Assembly (NCBI RefSeq): GCF_000003815.2
Contig: NC_049986.1
Span: 9,322,167-9,386,166 of the forward strand
Reading direction: 5' to 3'
DNA from: Branchiostoma floridae
Lineage: Eukaryota; Chordata; Leptocardii; Amphioxiformes; Branchiostomatidae
Length of the DNA stretch: 64,000 bases
This document shows positions 49,188 through 61,059 of this stretch, piece by piece; the first letter of the stretch is position 1, and each line of letters begins with the position of its first letter. The position numbers were made by a program, and so were the translations under genes. The notes below the pieces were generated by a model. It worked only from the letters and a program-made list of their open reading frames with translations. It had not been told where the DNA came from and did not search any database.

Positions 49188-51463
49188 ATACAGCTAAATC
49201 ATGTTGACGCTTTCTCTAAAGTGTATATTGTACAGAGTGGATCCAATACTCCTCTACCTTTTTTCATATATTCAAAACAATTCTGGCAAACTTTCTTATC
49301 TAGCTACAAAAAATAGCACAGCATCTTTCAGCTGCTCAAATTCCTCATCACTCCCTCTTTTGGGCTTAAAGTTTATTAACTAACCTGCTTGTATGTGGTC
49401 TCTAAATTAAGCGGGCTGTATTGTCTCTGTGTATAGTTTGATTTATACTTTAATATCATTCTTCGACAAACTAAATGCCATGCTTTGTGGGACCCCCCAT
49501 TATATGTTGAGATTGGTGTCCTAACATTTTGTCAATCCATGTTTGCATGTGATCATTGTCAACAAACGGTCCATATATTCATCTGTTTCTATACATCATC
49601 CATTCCTCACAAACAGTTTTCCTTAATGTCTTGTTTCACCCTTAATACAATGCATGATAACACATACTCAGTACATTGTATCCAGGTCGTGTGCTTAATT
49701 TGACATAACACGAATCATGGGTATTTGACTAAATGAAGATGCTGGAAAGTTTGAAAATAAAATTAATACATTTTCAAAATCTCTGATACACCCTTTCAGA
49801 TATCTATTTGACAACATGTCATCTAGTACTTATCTTATGATAACTCTTGGAAATTTGAACTTACTGTTTGCACATTCTGTGCGTAAATTTGTTTTTTAAG
49901 CAATTCTTTCCTATCGTTATACCTGAGCTTAAACATGGACAGATTTAGGGTTCTTTGCACAGGAAAGTTGTTACACAGTCAGTTGAATGTCGATAGAGAG
50001 ATGTCAGGAAGAGGCATTTTATACAACAAAAAAGTCTACATTCTCATGTCACATTCAGTGTTTTTATTTTTAATAACCAACAATTATCTCCCCACCCTTT
50101 GTCTTTGTGTCATGTGTGGTACTTTAGAAAATGTGAACTCTGTGAAAACAAGTTTATTGCACACTGTGTATCCTGTTTTGCAAAGTTGTAAACCGTTCTG
50201 TCTGACGTCTTATCTGTCGGGGGTTTTGCAAAGCAGGCATCATTACTTTCTAGCCCACTTGCTGCTTTTTACCAAATTATATGGTAGCCGTAGTGTGGTG
50301 ACAAATATCATATCCGCTACTCTGGTTGCTGGGTTGCGTTGCTAGCTTCGGTATCATTTGGTTTCCTAATAGTGTGTTGTAGATGGTTTTGACTGTTCTG
50401 TAAGTCAATGAGAGTTTCTTTGGGGGAAGTATTGAAGCCATTCTATGTCTTTGTGTTGTCCAGTTTAATGTCATGTTGCCTGTGCAAGTTTGTTGCCCCT
50501 GTTGCTCATATTCACCATACACAAAGTCACCATATACATTGTACATTTTTTATAGAATATGTATTTCCCTTTCACTTCTCACCAACATTGGATTGCCTAC
50601 AGGGAACACGATAGTTAGACTGTATTCCTAATGTAAACATGGACCAGACAATGCTCATGTGAACATGGTTTGAACAATGAAGTCTTCTGAATCAATAAAG
50701 TCTTCCACATCAGCACATCAACTGTATATCCTACAGTAACTACCAATAGTTGACTCTTGCTTATTTCTTTACCACACTGAGAGAATATAGCCTGCTTATG
50801 CCATCTAAAAGCGAGACTACTGGTAGTCTTGTTGCTTCAGTCTATGCCTTACAGCCTGAAAATACTCAGTGCACTGGAAAGCTCATTTCCAGTCTCTTCT
50901 TTCTATGGAGACACTAGCATACTACAGAGACTAACATCTATATGAGGTTTGCTCTGAATAGCGACCATTCTTAATCGAATATCAATCATATTGAAATTGG
51001 TCCAGGAGTATTGTGACCTGTAACCTATAGATACTAACTTAAGGCCCAAGTCATACTTTCTCTGCTTATTAAGTATAATTTTGATAACAGCTTGGTGTTT
51101 GGTGCATGAAATTCATGACTATTGCAGACTCTTTTTTCATCCTTACTTAAAATCCTGAGAATGACATTCCTTTAGTATTGTGCACTCTTGATATTATGAA
51201 CTAAACCTTGGTTCCATTTTCTCGTAGAGTCATTTTCTTTAGATTTTGCTGCATGATTTGCAGTACTTTTCTTATGACAATAAGATCCTTGCATGTGATT
51301 AAGATCTCTGCATTTCTAACTGCTAAAGCTTTTATAAAAGTTTGGGTTTTTTTTGGTAAATGCTTAGAAACCTAACAGTGATCGTCAGCTCAAAAGTATT
51401 TTGCATGGCTTGTGAGGTGACACTAATCCCTGTAACCAATGACCAATCTATGCAATTACACAG

Positions 51464-51988
51464 AGAGGACAAGAAAAAGTTAGCAGACAACTCGCCTAGA
51501 ACCAACCACGACACTGTGGACGGCCGCGGCCGCTCGCAAAGTCGCGGGGGTGACAGGACTCGAGGTCGCTCCCCGCTGGATCCAAGGGCCCCGCAGGAGA
51601 GACAGTCGCGTAGGGACCGCCCCCGCCGCAGGCCGCCCAGTAACATTCCCGAAGAATTCCAGAGGAATAACCCGGCCAGGTCCAGCCGCCAATCGCGTGA
51701 CAGCAGCCTGCCTCCCGACGGCCGCGCAGGCCCCCGTCACCCCAGGATGGACGGGAACCGGAGGAACCGCGACTCCAGTCTGGACGGTGGGATGGGTCCT
51801 CGGAGGAGAGACAGAAGTAGTTCTGATGCGAGGAACGACCCGGGGAGGAGGAGCCGGCGCGACATCGGCAGGACGCCGGACGATGACCAGCGGAAACGGC
51901 GCCGCCGCAGGCAGCCAAATGACCAAGACACCGACGTCACAGACAGTGGCATAGACACATTACAAGGCAGAAGACGTCACAAAAGACG
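51464..51988 (+). CDS. CaV2 exon: Arg/Ser-rich II-III linker
   Basis: Acceptor ATTACACAG joins LEDKKKLADNSPRTNHD to the previous exon. About 174 codons of low-complexity, Arg/Ser/Asp/Pro-rich sequence (RSQSRGGDRTRGRS, RQSRDSS, KRRRRRQPNDQDTDVTDSGI). GC content jumps against the introns. Donor after AGACG is GTTAAT, weak but phase-correct; reading through reaches a stop at about 52026. Phase 2 to 2, 525 nt. In mammals this linker holds the synprint site for SNAREs; I see no synprint-like helix. Antisense open frames are shadows of the GC-rich composition. Confidence 0.88.
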
Positions 51989-52566
51989 GTTAATATCGAC
52001 CCATTATTTAACTTCCTGCCCGTTATAGCCACATCTTGACCTCCTCAGTAGTAGAATTTTTCATACAGCGGCCCACAGTGCCAACTTAGTCTGAGTCATG
52101 GAAAATCTGTCAGAAACAGTCCAAGATGGCCACATTTTATATTCAATATGAGTTCATCATGACTCCATGCGAATAGCTCTGACAGAATGCACTGTTCACA
52201 TAATGCTACAATTATAATAAACAAGCTTTGGAGAAAAGTTATGTAGTTCACAACAAAACTTTCAGAAAGGGCAACCCTACTGTAACATTCATTGTGTTGT
52301 GTTGGTGGTGACCTCTGACCCTTGTGTGGTGTTCTGATTCATTCTAATTCACTGTTTGTGGAAAATGTCATGTTACATGTTGTTAGTGGTGTCATATTTC
52401 AAATAGTGATTATTAAAGCTATGAGAGTGAAAATCATATTTATTGTAAAAACTGTAGTAAATACATTTTGTATATTTGGTATACATATTTGGTATACAAA
52501 TTGTAGATATCATTAGATTATCCCTAACAGTGAGTTTTCATAGCTTTTGTCTCTTTCTATCTGCAG

Positions 52567-52592
52567 GGATGCTGATGAGAGAGATGAGTTTG
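52567..52592 (+). CDS. CaV2 microexon: II-III linker (DADERDEF)
   Basis: Acceptor TATCTGCAG, 26 nt encoding DADERDEF with split ends, donor GTAAGT; phase 2 to 1. It connects the RS-rich exon to the exon at 53957 in frame. A second in-frame donor at 52644 (GTGGTA) would extend it to 52643. Confidence 0.75.
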
Positions 52593-52643
52593 GTAAGTCC
52601 ATGCAGAGAGATGAGCATGGTGATAGGAGAGGCACTATGGATG
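52593..52643 (+). CDS. Possible alternative extension of the DADERDEF microexon
   Basis: Reading through the GTAAGT donor gives 17 more codons, GKSMQRDEHGDRRGTMD, in the same charged style, to a donor GTGGTA with the same phase. Both forms join the exon at 53957 in frame. Not needed for a complete protein. Confidence 0.4.
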
Positions 52644-53956
52644 GTGGTAATGGGATGCTTCTTTTTCCATGCTTTCTGTTTCCTCACTCATTCCTTCCCT
52701 CACTCTGTCTTCTAGCTGTGTGGTCCTATCTCTTACCTTTGTTTTCTTGCTCATTCCTTCCATTCCTTGGTCTCCTAGATGTCTTCCTTAGCTGTGTGGT
52801 TCTATCTTTAACCTAACGCTAACTCTTTTGGGTCCTCTCTGATTCGTTCCCTTGTGTCATCTTCTAGACATCCCCTTAGCCGTGTAGTCCTATATCTTGT
52901 GGCTTCTGTTGCAGTGCTAAAGATACATTAGAATTCAAATGCTTCAGTTACATGTGCAATGTGTCTCTTATGCCTACTAAATAATGATAAAGATAATCAT
53001 ATGATAATAAATTAGCTGATTAACTGCGTGTAGTTTCTCTGAATAGAAAGAAAATATTTTCTTCTTAGATATTAGTGACACCTTAATTGATACTTACTAG
53101 ATTAGAGATCGGTCAGTTTCTTTTTTTAACTACATTTGTATCACCATGTTTTATGCTGTTGGCTGTTAGATCCCCAACTAATGTTTTTAGTATTTGTAGA
53201 ACATTCAGCTTGAATATATACATCAAATGGTGGATGACTACTACTAATAAAAACTGGGAGGATGAAAATGATGGAGCAAAGGTTATCAAGGACATTTTTT
53301 GTTCATCTCCAAATTTTCCTTTGAACACTTGAACAAATCAGAAAAGGTAAATTAACAACACTACTGTCTATGTCCATGGTGCTGATTTGGAATTGTAACA
53401 ACATGATTGGACTTTATCAGGGCCAACTAGAATTTAGATACAAAACATTGTCTGGTAACATTTGAACCAATCAGAAATAACCTTTGTTTTACCAGTGATT
53501 TACATTGGGAACAGTTTGTGTCCATGGTGCTGATTTGCTCTCAAAACAACAACAAAAATAACAACATGATCTACTGTCAGTCTGAACCAATGAAAATGTA
53601 GATACCAGAAATTGTCAAGTAACATTTGAATCAATCAGAAAAGGCCACTGTTATCCTAATAATGTAGTCTGAAATTCAATACAGTTTGTGTCCATGTTGC
53701 TGATTTGCTGTCGCAACAATAACAACACGTTTTACTTTAATATGGACCAATCAAAATTGTCATACATGCAATTATTAGCTACCATATTTGAACCAATCAG
53801 AAAAGAACTTTGTTCCCCAAGTAAATTAACCTAACAGTTTGTGTCCATGGTGCTGATTTGCTCTCAAAACAATGACATCATGATGTACTTCAAGCTGGAC
53901 CAATGGTGTCTTTTGTTACCTTTCTTAAATGTGCATGCTGTCTGTCTCTACAATAG
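52644..53956. other. Intron content, 1.3 kb
   Basis: Pyrimidine-rich text after the microexon (52660-52900) and a tandem array at 53330-53900. No exon. Confidence 0.5.
53330..53900. repeat. Tandem array with TGTCCATGGTGCTGATTTG, unit about 150-170 bp
   Basis: Four copies at about 53370, 53515, 53687 and 53837, each with GAACCAATCAGAAA and GTGTCCATGGTGCTGATTTG. Shares CTGTCCATGGTGCTGATTT-like text with the array at 23925. Confidence 0.85.
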
Positions 53957-54047
53957 ATGGAGAAAAAGCAGAGCATAAAGAGGAATACGGGGAGCCCAAA
54001 CCGATGGTGCCTTATAGTTCCATGTTCATCTTCTCCACCACCAATCC
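53957..54047 (+). CDS. CaV2 exon: end of II-III linker
   Basis: Encodes GEKAEHKEEYGEPKPMVPYS, then SMFIFSTTNP, directly before IIIS1. Matches the conserved KPMPPYSSMFILSTTNP. Acceptor CTACAATAG, donor GTAAGT; 91 nt, phase 1 to 2. Confidence 0.95.
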
Positions 54048-54079
54048 GTAAGTCCACTCAATCCAGTTTTTTTCATATT

Positions 54080-54326
54080 AGGCCCCCTTTCCACTAGACT
54101 TCAATCACGATGCGCTCTCACTGCAACCTTGATAGGATTATGTAACCTTTGCTTTCATACTGGGTAAATCACACAAAACTTAAAAGTGTGACTGAGACGA
54201 CAGCAACAAAACACACAGAGTGTAAAAAGATTTGTTTCTTTTGTATATAATTTGTTGAGCGATGTGTCAAATTTTAGGTCGCAGAGAGAGCACGGCGAGA
54301 GCGCTGTCCTAATGGAAAGGGGGCAT
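54080..54326. mobile_element. 0.25-kb TIR element
   Basis: Left end GGCCCCCTTTCCACTAGAC...GCGCTCTCACTGC; right end, inverted, GCAGAGAGAGC...GCTGTCCTAATGGAAAGGGGG. No coding content. Confidence 0.55.
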
Positions 54327-54733
54327 TGTGATAAACATGATTTGAGAAATCTAATAACATACTGTCCCAGTAATTTAGCCTAAGACTATTTCGTTTTGAA
54401 CTACGTGTTAATGATGTAAGAAATGTTAAGTTTAAGTTCAAAATACACTTAGCATACAATCAAATCTGTCTGATAGTAAGTGTAGAGACCACTCAAGGAA
54501 ATTGTCACAGTACACAGGCTGTTATCATAAACAGAGTTCTTAAGGCTTGGTTAAATCATATGAAAAATAATCTCAGGGACCTAGAAAGTTGCCATCATGG
54601 CCAAGTGGTTCCTACATATAGAAGAGGTTACTGCATGTACTCCAATGTTGAATGTATGTAACTTTATCAGACTTTAGAAAGCAATCTTAGACTTATTACC
54701 TCCATGAAGAATAAAGGTATTGCTTTTGGTTTA

Positions 54734-54736
<3 letters not shown>

Positions 54737-54772
<36 letters not shown>

Positions 54773-54778
54773 GTGTGT
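54737..54778. repeat. (TG)n microsatellite
   Basis: Nearly pure TGTG run. Confidence 0.95.
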
Positions 54779-55014
54779 TACATGATTTTAGAACCTCCGG
54801 ATAGATTGTAAATATCATTTGGTATGTGGATGAGGATTGGGGAGACAGAGGTCAAGGTCGATTTTAGGCCCCTAGAATGTGTGACCTTGTTCACCTTTCT
54901 AGATGATGAGTCATCATTGTTGCTTTTTGGCACTACTTGCATTACAACTTCATTCCTTCTAACTTCATTTTCTTTCACCAAATGACCAAAATGTTTTCTT
55001 TTTCTCCTCCTTAG

Positions 55015-55144
55015 CGTGCGTCTTGCTGCCCATTGGATCATCAACCTGCGGTTCTTTGATCCCGCCATCATGTTTGTTATTGTCTGCAGTAGTATCACAC
55101 TAGCAGCTGAAGATCCTGTCAACAAAGTCTCGCAGAGAAACGAG
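55015..55144 (+). CDS. CaV2 exon: IIIS1
   Basis: Encodes VRLAAHWIINLRFFDPAIMF, VIVCSSITLAAEDPVNKVSQ, RNE. Acceptor CTCCTTAG, donor GTGAAT; 130 nt, phase 2 to 0. Confidence 0.96.
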
Positions 55145-55571
55145 GTGAATAATAAGTAGCTAACTTACACTTGTAGCATTAGTATATTGACATTTTGTCT
55201 CAACATTTTGTGTTATGCTTTAATCTATATCAAGACATTTATTTTTTAGTATATAAACATTTTGTAATTTGCTAATTTTATAGAGCAAAATCTTCCACAA
55301 TACAAGTTTTAAGCTTCTTCATTTTCTTTTAAAATTCTTAATTTTTGTGTCATTGTACTTAATCAAAGCCAGTTGCGTATAATTTCAGATAATCTAACTC
55401 ATATTGTTAATGAGCAAAGTTACCATTCTGTTATATTTTCAAGTAAAGTTGATGGGGGAAGTATCTTAATATGAAACCACCAAAGAGCTGATAAAAGCCA
55501 TGAATGTTATGAAAATTAAAAAGATGATAGTCTTTCATCATTCATCTAAACTTTATCTTCCTTCTTTCCAG

Positions 55572-55631
55572 ATCCTGAAATATTTTGACTATGTTTTCAC
55601 TGGGATTTTCACATTTGAAATGACCATAAAG
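55572..55631 (+). CDS. CaV2 exon: IIIS2
   Basis: Encodes ILKYFDYVFTGIFTFEMTIK. Acceptor TCTTTCCAG, donor GTATGG; 60 nt, phase 0 to 0. A perfect match in length to the vertebrate exon. Confidence 0.97.
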
Positions 55632-55917
55632 GTATGGAAACAAATATCTCTCATATTGAAGTAGTAAGTGAAATGCGTTCTCTGAGATCTGTATTTAGGC
55701 TCACTAGCTATGCTGTACAGTATCAGATTCTTCTGTTTACAGCAAAATGAAAATCTTATAATTATTCATTTTCTATGTACTGCATTTTATATAGAGTAAA
55801 TTATTCTATTTGAAGAAGGTTCTGCATGTGGTTTGTTCAGCTGTACAACAAAGATTCATCAATCTGACATTTTCTTGATTCAATTTTGATTGTCTGCTCT
55901 GATTGGTCCTCTCACAG

Positions 55918-56024
55918 TTGATTGACATGGGAGTGGTGTTACACAAGGGTGCCTACTTCAGGGACCTTTGGAACTTTCTGGATGCAGTGGTTGTGACAGG
56001 TGCTCTGGTCGCCTTTGCATTCAG
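55918..56024 (+). CDS. CaV2 exon: IIIS2-S3
   Basis: Encodes [35 protein letters not shown]. Acceptor CTCACAG, donor GTAAGC; 107 nt, phase 0 to 2. Confidence 0.96.
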
Positions 56025-56333
56025 GTAAGCAAGACTGCATCAGTTGTTACCTCCATGAAAACTAGAAGTATTTTTGTTCTGTCTTAAGATCATGATAGGA
56101 ATTTCAAACAAAATGTGACATGACATTGTGTAAAGGTGTACACATCCAGGCACAGATTAAACTATTTCATGAAGGTATGAGGTAACTCTTGTTGTCTGAG
56201 CTTCTAGTTAGTAAATAAACAGAGTAAACAATCTCACATAATCATTCAGGATTGAGTGGTGATATATGAATTTTCATATGTTGGTAGTGGTTTTAAAAAC
56301 TTTGATATCTTACAAATGTTGTTTTATTTCTAG

Positions 56334-56436
56334 TGGTTCCCAAGGAGGAGGGAAGAATCTGAACACTATCAAAACACTTCGGGTGTTGAGAGTGCTCAGA
56401 CCGCTTAAGTCTATCAAAAGACTACCGAAACTCAAG
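56334..56436 (+). CDS. CaV2 exon: IIIS4 voltage sensor
   Basis: Encodes [20 protein letters not shown] and [15 protein letters not shown], with arginines and lysines at every third place. Acceptor ATTTCTAG, donor GTCAGT; 103 nt, phase 2 to 0. Confidence 0.97.
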
Positions 56437-56621
56437 GTCAGTGTTTTGAAATTCATAATTCTTTGGTCACAATCTTTTGTTTTTAATGTGGAGGTTCACT
56501 GTTATTCACCAAACTTTTGACAAGACCTCCAGTCTTCTTGAGCATAACCCATACAAATAAAGTTGGAAAATTCTGTCCCAAATACTTTTAATTTGAATTT
56601 GCTGTTCTTTTAGTCACTCAC

Positions 56622-56760
56622 TCATGATCACTCACTCACTCACTCACTCACTCACTCACTCACTCACTCACTCACTCACTCACTCACTCACTCACTCACT
56701 CACTCACTCACTCACTCACTCACTCACTCACTCACTCACTCACTCATTCACTCACTCACT
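56622..56760. repeat. (TCAC)n microsatellite
   Basis: About 33 ACTC units with one interruption, in the intron after IIIS4. Confidence 0.97.
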
Positions 56761-57248
56761 ATGTTGCAAAGTATATTTAGATAGGATTAAGTAAAAATTA
56801 CTACAAATCTGGTTGGGTGAGAAACTGGGATTTGAAGTCACAACTTTTCAGGTCCGGGTTGCCCAACCCTAGACGCTAGTTGAATGTTACATGTGTAAGT
56901 TATGGTAGTTGTGCTATATCTTTTGTTAGGCCAAAGGGTCAGTGCTTTGTTGCCCATGCAGTGTGTACAAAATATGCATGCTATTACAAGGCTATCCGGA
57001 TCCCTCTCCTTTCACTGCCTTTTACTCCCAAACAAATCAGGTACCCATTTTTGGATCCAGGTGTATTGAGGACATTTACCTTTCACAAGGGCGCAACATC
57101 TAGCCAGGAATGCCATAAATGGAACCTGTGACATCTCAGTCTCGTATCCACTTGCCTAGCCACTTAGCTATTTGACACCGTGGCTCCACATTCACTCTGG
57201 TGTGTATGTATAAAATGTTGACGTTTAAGACTTTCTGTCCCTCTCCAG

Positions 57249-57409
57249 GCCGTGTTTGACTGTGTAATCCACTCCATCAAGAACGTCATCAACATCCTGA
57301 TTGTTTACATGCTGTTCCAATTCATCTTTGCCGTGGTGGCCGTGCAGCTCTACAAGGGCAAGTTCTACTACTGCACCGACGCCTCCAAGAACAAGGAGGA
57401 ATCCTGCCA
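57249..57409 (+). CDS. CaV2 exon: III S4-S5 linker and IIIS5
   Basis: Encodes [20 protein letters not shown], the IIIS5 helix [20 protein letters not shown] and the cysteine-bearing turret [13 protein letters not shown]. Acceptor CTCTCCAG, donor GTGAGT; 161 nt, phase 0 to 2. Confidence 0.97.
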
Positions 57410-57891
57410 GTGAGTGGATACTTTTACCATAATTTTCATTCTGTCCTTGTTTTTCCTTTTGTCACCCCAGAGAAGGAGTAAAATAATCGTTTTGCGCAAG
57501 TCTGACCAACTCGGCCCAACACCCTAACCCTTACCCCTAACCCTTATTTTTTTTTAAACAGAAAGCGTTCCAAAGCAGTATGGGAAAAGGGGTGAAGTCT
57601 GCTATCTATAATTGCCTTCTTTTCATCTGTTTGAATCAATTGTTCCCAGGATTAACAACCTATACGTTTATACATTGTTGTATTTTCAACTGGATAATTT
57701 TGTAAGGAAAAACTCATATGTAAGGTAAAAATGGGCAGGCAATTACATGTAGTGCCATATTTCTCTGATATGTGGGGTTTAACAATATGTAGAAAACTGT
57801 ATCAGCTACCTGTACATGTAAGATGTCACAAGTATGTAAATAATGATCTCCTTGAACAGCCCCTAAGATTTGGTAAAAAAATTTTTTTCAG

Positions 57892-58029
57892 GGGTTATTA
57901 TTTAGAATATAACGATGACGAAGTCAACGTGCAACCCAGGGAGTGGAAGCGAAGAGACTTCCATTATGACAATGTGTTTTGGGCCCTCCTAACACTCTTC
58001 ACTGTCACTACTGGGGAAGGATGGCCAGC
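57892..58029 (+). CDS. CaV2 exon: repeat III turret and selectivity filter
   Basis: Encodes [45 protein letters not shown], with the repeat III filter glutamate. Acceptor TTTTTTTCAG, donor GTGAGT; 138 nt, phase 2 to 2. Confidence 0.97.
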
Positions 58030-58542
58030 GTGAGTAGATTAACTATCATTTCTTGTTATGAGACTCTTTACAGCTCAACACAACAGGACTATTAATGATA
58101 GGCTGACTGTGCCATTACACAACAGAAACACTCACCATGAATTTCCATTCAATCTTGCCAACTGTCATCAAATGTCTGTATTAGAAGTAAATGAGGCGGG
58201 TTCTTAAACATACTGGTGGTGCTGCAACTCTCAACATGTTGAAATTTATGTTAAAATTGAACCAGTGAATTCATCAGTTCAATACATTAGATCTAATATT
58301 TCATTCCAACAAACATTCAGACAAGATGCTTGAACAGATTCCTTATTGCCAATCACATTATGCAATGCTAAAAATGATTGTGAACTATGGAAAAAATGCT
58401 CTATGTCTGCACATGCTGCAAACATACCCATATGTTCTGTCTTGCATTGGCTTCTACTAACGGTTGATTCAATCACAAATTTCAGTTGAAAGTATGAAAC
58501 AAAAGGCCTTACTTATTTACTGTTCATAACTGTCACTTGTAG

Positions 58543-58747
58543 GATCTTGCAGTGGTCCATGGATTCCACCACGGAAGACACCGGACCATCTCCAGGCTAC
58601 CGTAAAGAAATGGCTATCTACTACGTGGTCTACTTCGTTGTGTTTCCGTTTTTCTTTGTCAACATTTTTGTGGCCTTGATCATCATCACCTTCCAAGAGG
58701 AAGGTGAAAAGCAGGCACTAGAATCCGGCATTCTAGACAAAAACGAG
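58543..58747 (+). CDS. CaV2 exon: IIIS6
   Basis: Encodes [68 protein letters not shown]. The S6 wording is CaV2-specific. Acceptor ACTTGTAG, donor GTAAGA; 205 nt, phase 2 to 0. Confidence 0.97.
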
Positions 58748-59104
58748 GTAAGAGAAATTATGAATTTGATTTTGTGCTCTATAGTTAGCAATGTTTGCCT
58801 TTAAGTTAGTGTCCTTAGTGAAAAATATTTCTGCTCATTTTCCTACAGTCTGATTAAATCTTGCTTATAGCAGCCTACCTTCTGACTGGCCTCCTCTATC
58901 TGTGGGTAGGGGCCAGTTACAGTCCTGGACAGCAGAATTTGTGTTACAAAAACTAATTTTCCTAATGCTACTGCTAACTTCAGGAGACAAGTTGACTGAT
59001 GTATTCATGATTTTAAAACTTTTTTCTTTACATGAGCTATAATAATCTATGTACCTTTGGTACTCTCACAGTTAACATATTTTTCCCCTTTTGGCTATTT
59101 TCAG

Positions 59105-59269
59105 AGAAATTGTATAGACTTTGCCATGAATGCCAAGCCTATGACCAGATATATGCCCGAGAACAAGAAGTCCTTCCAGTTCAAGATGTGGAAGTTCGTG
59201 GTCTCCCCACCGTTCGAGTACTTCATCATGGCCATGATCGCGCTGAACACCGTCGCCTTGATGTGCAGG
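59105..59269 (+). CDS. CaV2 exon: III-IV linker and IVS1
   Basis: Encodes [40 protein letters not shown], then IVS1 [15 protein letters not shown]. Acceptor ATTTTCAG, donor GTATGC; 165 nt, phase 0 to 0. Confidence 0.97.
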
Positions 59270-59777
59270 GTATGCTGGTCTAGATGAATTTTGATAATGT
59301 TTGTGGGTGCAAAAATACGTATACTTCACAAATGTGCTTACTTCTTTTAGATTGTATTGGCACTGTATGTCAAAGAGCCCTTACAACTTAGCCCCGCCTA
59401 TTGTAAGGTCCTTGCAATTCGGCCTGGCATATACTTGTGTCACCCGGGTACAGGGTTGATTTTAACTGTGAATTAAAATCAACCTAGGGCCTGGTTGTGC
59501 CCAACAATAGCCCTGTAGTTGAGGGTTGTCCCATGAGACCACACAAGGGGGTTCACCTTGAAAAAAAGCCTCTAAACTACCTGACGGGCCCCATTTCTAA
59601 TTGTGATCATTAAACATTTAAAACGAGAGCCAGAGTATTTTACAGAGAAGTTTATTACAGGAGCAAACCAAAGCTAGGGTTATACAATGTAGAATAGATA
59701 CCACACTACTGCATTACATTGTAGTATATGAGAATGAATGATCCATTGTCTCAACCATGTATTATCTTATTCTACAG

Positions 59778-59888
59778 CATTATAAACAGACTGCAGACTG
59801 GGACGAAATTCTTAACTACTTCAACATTGCCTTCACTTCCTTGTTTGGACTGGAGTGCATCCTGAAGATGATAGGCTTTGGACCAAGG
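59778..59888 (+). CDS. CaV2 exon: IVS2
   Basis: Encodes HYKQTADWDEILNYFNIAFT, SLFGLECILKMIGFGPR. Acceptor ATTCTACAG, donor GTATGT; 111 nt, phase 0 to 0. Confidence 0.97.
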
Positions 59889-60975
59889 GTATGTATAGCT
59901 ACATAGATGTCTCATGATCAACTTGTCTTGATAAAACATTTTGGAAAGTGGATATCAACACTGAAAGATGAAAAATGGCATTTACAGTAGACTACAACTA
60001 ATTTCATTATGGCCAATTGCATAACTCGGGAAATTGCACAGAAATTTAAAACCCCAAACCATTTCCCGTTCACCCCAGTATAGATAAAATGGCATAATTG
60101 CATTAGCCATTACGGCATAATTCTGATATTTGCATGAAATAACAGCACATGGTATACTAACCTGGAATCATATGATAAAAATAACCAAAACAGCAAATAT
60201 AAGCTGACAAGATTAAGTACAATGGTATCAAATTGCCCAAAGTTTTGTAATTGTGGCCGGTGCCACTCATTTGGTTTATTGACTAAGCCATATAGCTGCA
60301 AAAATCCTTTGACAAATGGCTCATGCAATTAACAGGATTCTACTGTACTAGTAAGTAGGGTGTTTAAGTATATACAACATCCAATAGGCTTTGTTCACAT
60401 ACCATCATTTTTTCATTGTTTAAACGTGAATGCATGTCAATTGTATTACACAATCCCTACTGGTACTGAAATGCCATCCGTTGGCAACATAATCATATTT
60501 CCGAAAGGAGAAATTAATCTTTCAGGTTATCAATAGTTAAATTAAGCAAGAAAACAGGCAAGGGTGTATCTTAGCATTAAAGTGCATCTGTGCTGTTAAA
60601 GACATTAGGAAAGAAGACTAAACTTGATCTATTCCAATACTCTAAATTGTCCCATTTATTTGAATTATTGGTTATAGTTAGGTCTTCTTTCAGAAACTAA
60701 GATTTAAAACTTAATCAAAATTTAAGACCTCCTAACACTGAAACGGATAGAGTGACTACTTAAAATTGGTGGTCAAAGTTTAGTCTTTTTCAGAAAGTTA
60801 ACTAAGATTTAATCAAGATCTTAACACTGAAAGGGATACAGTGACTATTTTGAAATGAATTTTTCAAGTATCTTGGTGAGAAATATTAAGCAGTCTTCAG
60901 CAGTTGCCTCAACTTATTTATACTCCTCTCTTTGATCATGATTCGTTAATAAGACACTGTGTTTGCTGCTCATAG

Positions 60976-61059
60976 AATTACTTCCGCGATGCATGGAACG
61001 TGTTTGACTTCATCACGGTTGTCGGTAGCGTAACGGACATCCTGGTGTCCAACTTTGGG
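60976..61059 (+). CDS. CaV2 exon: IVS3
   Basis: Encodes [28 protein letters not shown]. Acceptor CTCATAG, donor GTAAGT; 84 nt, phase 0 to 0. The exon ends at the IVS3-S4 loop, the position of vertebrate alternative microexons. Confidence 0.97.

Larger units (their letters stand above)
47897..51463. other. Intron content, 3.6 kb
   Basis: Two copies of TIR family A (48041, 48970) and AT-rich sequence. I looked for the vertebrate SVWEQRTSEMRKQ-type exon here and saw none. Confidence 0.5.

Noticed and set aside
51480-51926. Long antisense open frames (up to 148 codons) opposite the RS-rich exon
   Set aside because: They lie fully under a GC-rich coding exon and have no domain or splice support; composition explains them.
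54778-55125. Minus-strand frame with a LINE-like RRRKRKHFGHLVKE string
   Set aside because: It overlaps the antisense of the IIIS1 exon and lacks the rest of the LINE tail motif.
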